64,000 nt of DNA from Plenodomus lindquistii. Its lineage: Eukaryota > Ascomycota > Dothideomycetes > Pleosporales > Leptosphaeriaceae. A model generated the notes under the pieces. The model was not told the origin of the DNA and made no database searches. It worked only from the letters and a program-made list of their open reading frames with translations. Both the position numbers and the translations under genes were made by a program. Shown in pieces: positions 57,853 through 64,000 of this stretch. The DNA is taken from the NCBI GenBank assembly GCA_025504975.1, contig JANUWI010000009.1:1302001-1366000 (forward strand), read 5' to 3'. The stretch's first letter is position 1. Each line of letters opens with the position of its first letter.

Positions 57853-58842
57853 TGTTCTCTTGGCTGATCCGTCAGATCGTCGAGATGAGAGGAGCAACGA
57901 TGGAGAAGAGGGAAGGGCGGCAGTGAGCGGATGCCAGTTTATTTGACCCATAGTGGTCCCCCATATTGGTAGTGTTTTCTACTATGCATTGACAATCGAG
58001 TCCAAAATCTGTTTGACTTGTGCAGTGCTTCGTCTGTGTCGTGATGTAAGTGAAATCTGGGGTTTAACTTGCGCTGGGTAGACCCCAGCCCTGAGGTGCA
58101 TCTCTGGAATGCTCACGTGCTTTCGTGACCTAGCACGGCATTAGCGCGCTCCATAGAGCTGCCAGCACTGTCTTGCCCTAGTCAACTAAACATACCTTCA
58201 ATCGCCATCCGTGATAGTTTATATACTGCTTGGTGTAGATCGCGTCATCGTGCAGTACACAGAGGCAGTGATTGGCAGTATCATCGGCACGCAAACAACC
58301 TGTTTGCTGTAGAAGCAGAGGAACAGTTCAGTTCATCTGTCTTCCACAGCAGCACCGCTAACACTGGCAGCGAAAATATTCGAGAATACCCTCGCACCAT
58401 GCATTGAGATACCAATCTATGGGCAATACCCGGCGTTCAGGATCTGTGGCAATAGCAAAGATACTACGAGCTGAAGTCGACATGTGTGTAAAGAGGTGAC
58501 GATACCTTCAGACCTAGCACATGTTTATGAGCCTTCTACTAAATCTCGCCACCTAGCCTGAACTTTGGCGACGACGATTCAGAAGGCGTACTTGGATCAA
58601 AGATCGAGCTCTTCCTGTTGCACCGCGGCAAGATCTAGGTTGGCGAAAACTTCAACTTCCTCGCACGTCATTGGGAACCCCAGGTTCTCTATTTGATCAG
58701 GGCAATGCGCATGTTCACTTTGAGGCATCTGAAGTTGTAAAAGATGGCGAATTGCACTATGGTATTTTCGGCTAAGCTAATGACAGCAAATTTCCGCAAA
58801 CGGCCATGCACGCCCATACAAGCCAGGATGCAACACAACTTT
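57853..58842. other. Gap between two convergent genes
   Basis: Holds the 3' regions of the small secreted protein gene and of the tyrosinase gene. ORFs are few and short. No repeat or gene was seen. Confidence 0.65.
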
Positions 58843-60035
58843 TCAGTAGTTGTACCTGTAGCACAGTGTCCTGCCAGTCGTATCCAAGATATCCCTGATA
58901 CGGACGTCCGGGCGAATGCCGTAGACGTTGATGCCGGTGTCGAGGGTGAGCGGGACGCCGCGGATGTCATTACCGTTGATGGAGTTGACGCGGTCACGGT
59001 TGGCGTTTTGCCAGATGCGGAAGTTACGGTCAACGAAACCGTGGTGTAGCCAGAAGACGGGGTCGGAGGGCGAAGCGTAGACGTCTTGCATAACGGCACC
59101 GATACCATTGTGCCCCCAGGCGTGGGGTCCACCCTCGGCGCAGTTGGCCATGTCGGCAAAGTTGGACCAGGAGTTGCACTGGTTGACATAGGCAGAGTTG
59201 CAGTTGGCCGTCTTTGCGCCATCACCGTTACGAGCCAAGCAATGCACCTGGTTACCCGTGCCGGGACCGACATTGATGGCGAGATTGGCGAATTGCTTGA
59301 TCTTATTAGTGCCTTTGAAGCGATTAAAGATTCGACTGTACTTACGCCGTCGCGAACGCAGTTTCCACCGAGAGCGAGACCGCCGAACCACTGGCCGTTG
59401 AAGATAGAAGATTGGGCGAAGCGACCTGCGTACCTGGTCTCATCGAACCAGGGAATGGTGTCCTGGAAGCCACACTCCTGGCGGAGCATGTCCTCGAAAG
59501 TCCAGAGCAAGTACCTGTGCCACAACAAGAATTTGCCGTTGCCGTGCACGTTGGGGGTCAATGTCTGGTGGAGGGCAACGAGATCTTCGTAACGGCTCCT
59601 GGACTGACGAAACTGGCCGGAAGGTCCCCTGCTCATCAAGCACTTGATGGCATTGACGAACCCCTGCCTGCGGTCGTTGCTGTACGAGTCCCACTCGGTG
59701 CGTACGCGAACGTTACTGCATTGCCCGGATTGACGGGTGTTGAGAATCTTGGAGCCGATAATTTTGGTGATATCGCCGCCGACCTTTTCGAGGTTGTCGA
59801 CGACATTGCTGATTTTGTCTGCAACGCCGAGAAGATCAGGACCCTGAGCTCCGGTGATGTTGGCAGCCTCGAACTTTTCGTGGGCGGCCTTGAATGGGAC
59901 CGGGGTCACGAGCCTCGGGGTGTCGAATATGTCCACAGGAAGGGCCGCAACGGGTTTGGTCGCGGGGATTTCTTGAGGACGGGCAGAAACGCCGGCAATG
60001 GCAGCAAGAGCGGCGGAGATGATGGAAGCGCGCAT
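58843..60035 (-). CDS. Secreted tyrosinase (382 aa)
   Basis: Two exons, 59346-60035 and 58843-59301, join in phase over a 44-nt intron. The protein begins with a signal peptide (MRASIISAALAAIAGVSARP). The copper-A region is ALHQTLTPNVHGNGKFLLWH and continues with RYLLWTFEDML. The copper-B region is GGPHAWGHNGIGAVMQDVYA followed by DPVFWLHHGFVDRNFRIW. The His ligands of both sites are present. This is the short secreted fungal type without the large C-terminal lid domain, acting on extracellular phenols (melanin-like pigment, cross-linking or detoxification). TATAAG on the minus strand near 60182-60187 may be the core promoter. Reading straight through the intron would give a different, frame-shifted C-terminus (to 58689), which is rejected because it loses copper site B. 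Confidence 0.92.
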
Positions 60036-62134
60036 GATTAGATTTCTAAGGTAAAAAAATAACTGAATGGGAAAAAAGAGAAGTTACAAGCGAGTGTGGT
60101 GGTTTGGTTGGTTAGCTGACTAGATGCGACAGCTGTACATCCAAAGTAGAGAAAGAAGTCTGCAAGGGACAAAGCAGGTCCCTTATACACGCTGGACACT
60201 TGCGCCACAAAAGGCAGCAAATCGTTGGCAGCGTGACCAACTGTGTCCGGAGAGGGCTGAATACGAACAGCGCTTGACCCTGCCAGCGTACATTCGGCTT
60301 AGGCCTGCAACGTTGTATTGGGTAGAGGAAGGCTTTTGCCCAGGGACAAATGATAAGTGGACGCCTAGTCTACATCAGGCGCGTGGCTCATTAAACACAA
60401 GCGACGGCGCCCAGCTTCCTGGATAGGCTTGAAGCTACCATGTGACTGTACGCGCTCTTCTGCGCTGGAATACGCTGTCGACGGCTCACACGGCTTGCAT
60501 GTACGAGAGAGCTGAGTCGCCGACGCGAAGATGTTACTGGCAATAGCACGCGCTTGACTCTTGAGGGGCTGGTCCCAGATCACATCCAGATCGGCATGGT
60601 GTTCATGGGCTAAGAATAGCACAACGATGTGCGGGCAGGATCTCCATATTTACGATGTGCCATCGCGTATGGCTCGTCACCCTTATTTTACTCTAATCAG
60701 TTCCTTCGTAAGGTGCTGCTCGTTCGACCCAGCTCCACATTTACGTCGCATTGTACGGATAGGGGCAGATAACGTGGCTGCAGAGTCTAAGGCTGAGGCT
60801 TAACGCAAAAGGGGGATCGACACGGCTTGTCTTGGTGCGGCGTGGAAGGTCGGTCGGCCGACTTGCCGAACGGATGGCATCGGAGGTTTTGGCAAGCCCT
60901 GCAAACAGCTAATGTATCAATGGTACTCAATTTTTTATTAACTTGTCGTTATCCACTTGTCACAGAAAAAGCTCTCTGGACTCCACTCTTTTCCTGGCAG
61001 AAATGAATGGGGGGAATGGTACATTGGTTCTTTGGTGGTGCTGGACGAGTGAGCCTTTCGTTCAATCCGCGCGACATGACAAAGGCGCCACCGAATGCGG
61101 TTCAGGCAGCCACCACGAGCCGCGCCATTCTCGACCCATTCACTGGAGGAACGCTCGCTCGCCAAACTCCTGAATATTTTTTTATATCGCACCAAATCTG
61201 CGATCACGATCAGGGAGCACGCCATGAAGCACCCAGATTCCTGCGTCTGACGTGTCCGTGTGTGTTCGTCCAATGCACCAGTGGGAATTGGTGGCCGCGC
61301 AACGTTTAGAATAAGCTTTTGCCAGGCGAGGTGGTATGAACGGCACATCTGTGGGTTTGTGTACCTCGGTGGCCCCTGAAAATTGTTGGTCTCGTACCTG
61401 CAGCCGTTGTTGAGCTGACGGTCTCCGTCCAACCATTGTTCGGTTTGTGATTATTCGCCGGTGGTCTGTCTTTTCAAACGTCACTGTCATACCATACTAT
61501 CTAAGCGTTGTGTCGTCAACGGTGACTCTGCGCGATGGATCACGATGCGCACGTCGCTGGCGTGGATGAAAACGCATTCAGAACAAGTGGTGTGGATACT
61601 GTGATCCGCTCGCAAGAATCTTGGGCACGGACGTCATTTTTGGCTCTTTCACATGTGGGTGGAACCGCAGTTTTGGAAAGGACAGGGTAACATCGTATCG
61701 AATGTCTTGAAAGAAGTTGGGCTCGGCGAACAAAGGGAATCGCTTCTCGAACATTCAAGTCCCTCGTCATAGTGCACGATACATCGATTCGCGTGAAGAG
61801 GTGCGCGGGAAAGTCGGCTCCGCCGTGCACGGAAATGCTTGCGGAGGTCGTGGCTGTGGGTACACGGGAAATGATTGGCTACCATATGTATATATGCGTT
61901 GGTGGTAGCACTCACTTGAACGCTTACAGTTTAGATGGCTCGGTACCATAATTTGGTACGATGTGATGCCGTGCACTCGTAGTGACATGCCACAAATTCA
62001 CTCTGGCGGCGGGACCCAACGCATGCTCAACGACGAAGTGACACATGAGGTTGGAAACGCTGGCAGGTCCTGCTTGATTTCGATCGCGGAGCGAAGGACG
62101 AGTCACCATCACCGCCCAGAACTTGATAACACAG
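60036..62134. other. Intergenic, 2.1 kb
   Basis: Lies between the tyrosinase start and the 3' end of the MFS gene, both on the minus strand. The first 200 bases are the tyrosinase promoter. ORFs of up to 164 residues (60938-61432, minus) overlap others in different frames and show no domain. No repeats were noticed. Confidence 0.55.
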
Positions 62135-63981
62135 TCACTTCTTACCCTTCCCGCCTATTATCCCAATTCCCCGAATAAAAAGCACCACCACAACCGTAGA
62201 ACCAAGACTGATCCCAAAGTTAAACCAAGCCGTATTCCTTATCCCAATCTTCAGTGTAGGATCCCACGGTCTCAGTTCATGGCCTTCACTACCAATCTGA
62301 TCAACACTTACCCCCTTTTCCCTAGCAATAATAGCCGTCTGAACAGCCGTAGCCATAGCCAGACCAATCGCGCGACCAATCTGGCCTACAGCCGTGATCA
62401 ACGCGCCACCCAGCGAGGCATCTTCAGGAAGCAGAGTTTTGGCCACAAAGAGCGTTAGGACTGGAAAAATCGTGTCTGCGCCGCATACGGAGAGTGCCAT
62501 TGCTGGGAACCCGTATGCCCAGTAGGGCGTATGCACTGGTATCGGTATGGCGAAGAGGAGTGAGGAAATGCTGACGCAGATGGTGCTGAATGTCAATATG
62601 ACATCGCCCGGAACACGAGACAAAATCTGGCCGGTGATCATAGCGACCAGGACGCCAGTGACACCCGTAGGAATGAATCGTAGTGTCGTCTGGATGACTG
62701 ACAGGCCCTGAAAGTCTTGGAACCAGTATGTTGCAAAGATGAGGTAATTATTGAAGGATGCGAAGAACAGCGCCATGAGTACATTTGCAGCGGTGAACTT
62801 GCTGTTCTTGAAGATGGAAAGCTTCATCAGTGGGCGTTTCTGCGTCTTGGTCTCGAGATGGTGTTGCCAGAATCCGAATAATACAATCAGAATAAGGGAG
62901 ACGACGATGAGAACGGGGACCCAGGGTGTGCTCCAGCCTACCACGTTGCCTTCTGAGAGTGCGAATAGGAGCATGATGAGTCCTACGGTGATGATAGTAC
63001 CGCCGATCCAGTCCACCGTGTTGCACATGATCGGCTTTGGTTTCGCTGGCGGAAGGGGAATCACTAGGTAGCTTGCCACTGTCGATATAGCGGAGACGAT
63101 GCCAAAGATCCAGAAGACCCATTTCCACGAGAGGTATTCGCCGACAACACCTCCAAAGATGTTGCCGAAGATACCTGGACAAGTGTCAGGTTACACCACC
63201 AGTAGCTGGATCTCTCAACATACCACCAAGAGGTGCACCTGCGCCGAAGCACCCAAACGCAATATCCTTTGCTTTCCCCGGATGGAACGTATTACCCAAG
63301 ATGCCCAGCGCAGTCGGTGCCATCGCAGCAGCAGCAAGACCCTGCAAACCACGAAGAACATCGAAGCCAATCTCACTCGTAATGAACGGCGGTATAATCG
63401 CCGTTACTGTGAACGCAGCGGAACCCCACAGGAAAATCATGCGTTTACCGTATACATCTACCTCTATTAGTATGACTATAGTCACGTATTGCAACTCTCC
63501 AACATTGGTATACGTACCAGCCAAGCGTCCCCATAAAAGCTACACACACATGTCAGGATCACACCCCACACTTCTCATATCGCATACACCATGTTACATA
63601 CCAAGAAGCAACCAAACGTCAAACTATACGCGCCGACAATCCACTGTTGCCGACTCGTAGGGATTTCCAAAGCTTCGCCGATAGTCGGTAAAATGATAAC
63701 CGAAGCTTGCACAGCCATAGTCTGGTTCTCGCATTAATACTGCATTCCCAGTCCTCAACGATGGGGCTGAGACTGGGACATACACTCAAAAACGGCGCTG
63801 CAGAAATCGTAGCAACAAGCGCCACACATCGCGCCTTGGAAAATGGTAACCGCTGTGAAGCGCTGGTGGTGACGGCTACTAGCTCGGCAGCCTTCTCATC
63901 AGTAGCCGCCGTTGTCGTTGCCGTTGCCACGCGCTCAAGATCTGTTATGCCCTCTTCCGATTTCCAGTCTGGCTTCGACAT
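62135..63981 (-). CDS. MFS drug/H+ antiporter, DHA2 14-TM type (539 aa)
   Basis: Five exons: 63784-63981, 63602-63727, 63518-63539 (22 nt), 63224-63457 and 62135-63174. All phases agree. The product starts MSKPDWKSEEGITDLERV with a cytoplasmic Ala/Thr-rich tail. The MFS signatures WIVGAYSLTFGCFLLLWGRL (helix 2) and GRLADVYGKRM (loop 2-3) follow. The antiporter motif C region is LGILGNTFHPGK to GAGAPLGG, and about ten further hydrophobic helices follow. The family exports drugs, amino acids and secondary metabolites across the plasma membrane. The substrate is unknown. The tiny third exon (LLWGRLA) makes the gene easy to mis-predict. The start codon is 19 bp from the window edge, so the promoter lies outside. 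Confidence 0.9.
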
Positions 63982-64000
63982 GGTTGCGCAATCGCATTGA

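Noticed and set aside
58689..59345. Read-through C-terminus of the tyrosinase (448-residue version)
   Set aside because: Reading through the 44-nt intron shifts frame and destroys copper site B. Splicing restores HHGFVDRNF and an appropriate length.
60938..61432. 164-residue minus-strand ORF between tyrosinase and DHA2 MFS genes
   Set aside because: It overlaps ORFs of similar size in other frames, and has no motif, signal peptide or splice partner.

Overview
The window is nuclear DNA of a filamentous ascomycete, most likely a member of the Pleosporales (Dothideomycetes). The grounds are short GT-AG introns (mostly 45-150 nt, many with CTRAC-type branch sites near the acceptor), moderate gene density with 2-3 kb microsatellite-bearing intergenic gaps, and an NPS6/SidD-type siderophore synthetase locus. 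The order-level placement is inference. About 19 convincing protein genes were reconstructed by joining exons by hand with phase checks. No rRNA, tRNA or CRISPR was seen.

Layout. 0-1.1 kb: catalytically inactive E2-like protein (minus, cut by the left edge). 4.3-6.2 kb: MFS transporter. 7.7-11.3 kb: large Ppr1/UaY-type Zn2Cys6 regulator. 13.6-15.7 kb: mitochondrial MSS116-type DEAD-box helicase with an RGG tail. 16.1-17.3 kb: fungal single-TM protein of unknown role. 17.3-22.7 kb: gene-poor, with one candidate small secreted peptide. 22.7-24.8 kb: choline sulfatase. 25.4-26.2 kb: RAD6 E2. 27.0-30.4 kb: kinesin-1 heavy chain. 30.4-33.3 kb: gene-poor. 33.3-34.2 kb: secreted class 3 lipase. 34.4-36.2 kb: FAD oxidoreductase fused to a Rieske domain.

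36.7-56.7 kb is the centrepiece, a hydroxamate siderophore cluster. It holds a SidI-like acyl-CoA ligase, a SidF-like hydroxyornithine acyltransferase ending in the peroxisomal signal AKL, a divergent SidA-family N-monooxygenase, a full ABCB-type exporter, a GNAT acetyltransferase and an NPS6/SidD-like NRPS (A-T-C-T-T-C). Eight exact matches to ATCWGATAA, the site bound by the iron-responsive GATA repressor SreA, lie in two groups (38.6-40.1 and 49.8-50.3 kb). A by-eye scan found none elsewhere in the 64 kb. A 297-bp MITE-like element sits between the SidI-like gene and its distal sites.

Inferred pathway: the ligase activates a mevalonate-derived acid in the peroxisome, the SidF-like enzyme acylates N5-hydroxyornithine, the NRPS joins the units, the GNAT may acetylate the alpha-amine (as in coprogen or triacetylfusarinine), and the ABC protein exports the product. 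The cluster monooxygenase has lost the ornithine-contacting lysine of SidA/PvdA, so a canonical SidA elsewhere, or a changed substrate, must be considered. No SidH-like hydratase and no siderophore-importer-type MFS is visible here.

57.3-64 kb: cysteine-rich small secreted protein, secreted tyrosinase and a 14-TM DHA2 MFS transporter.
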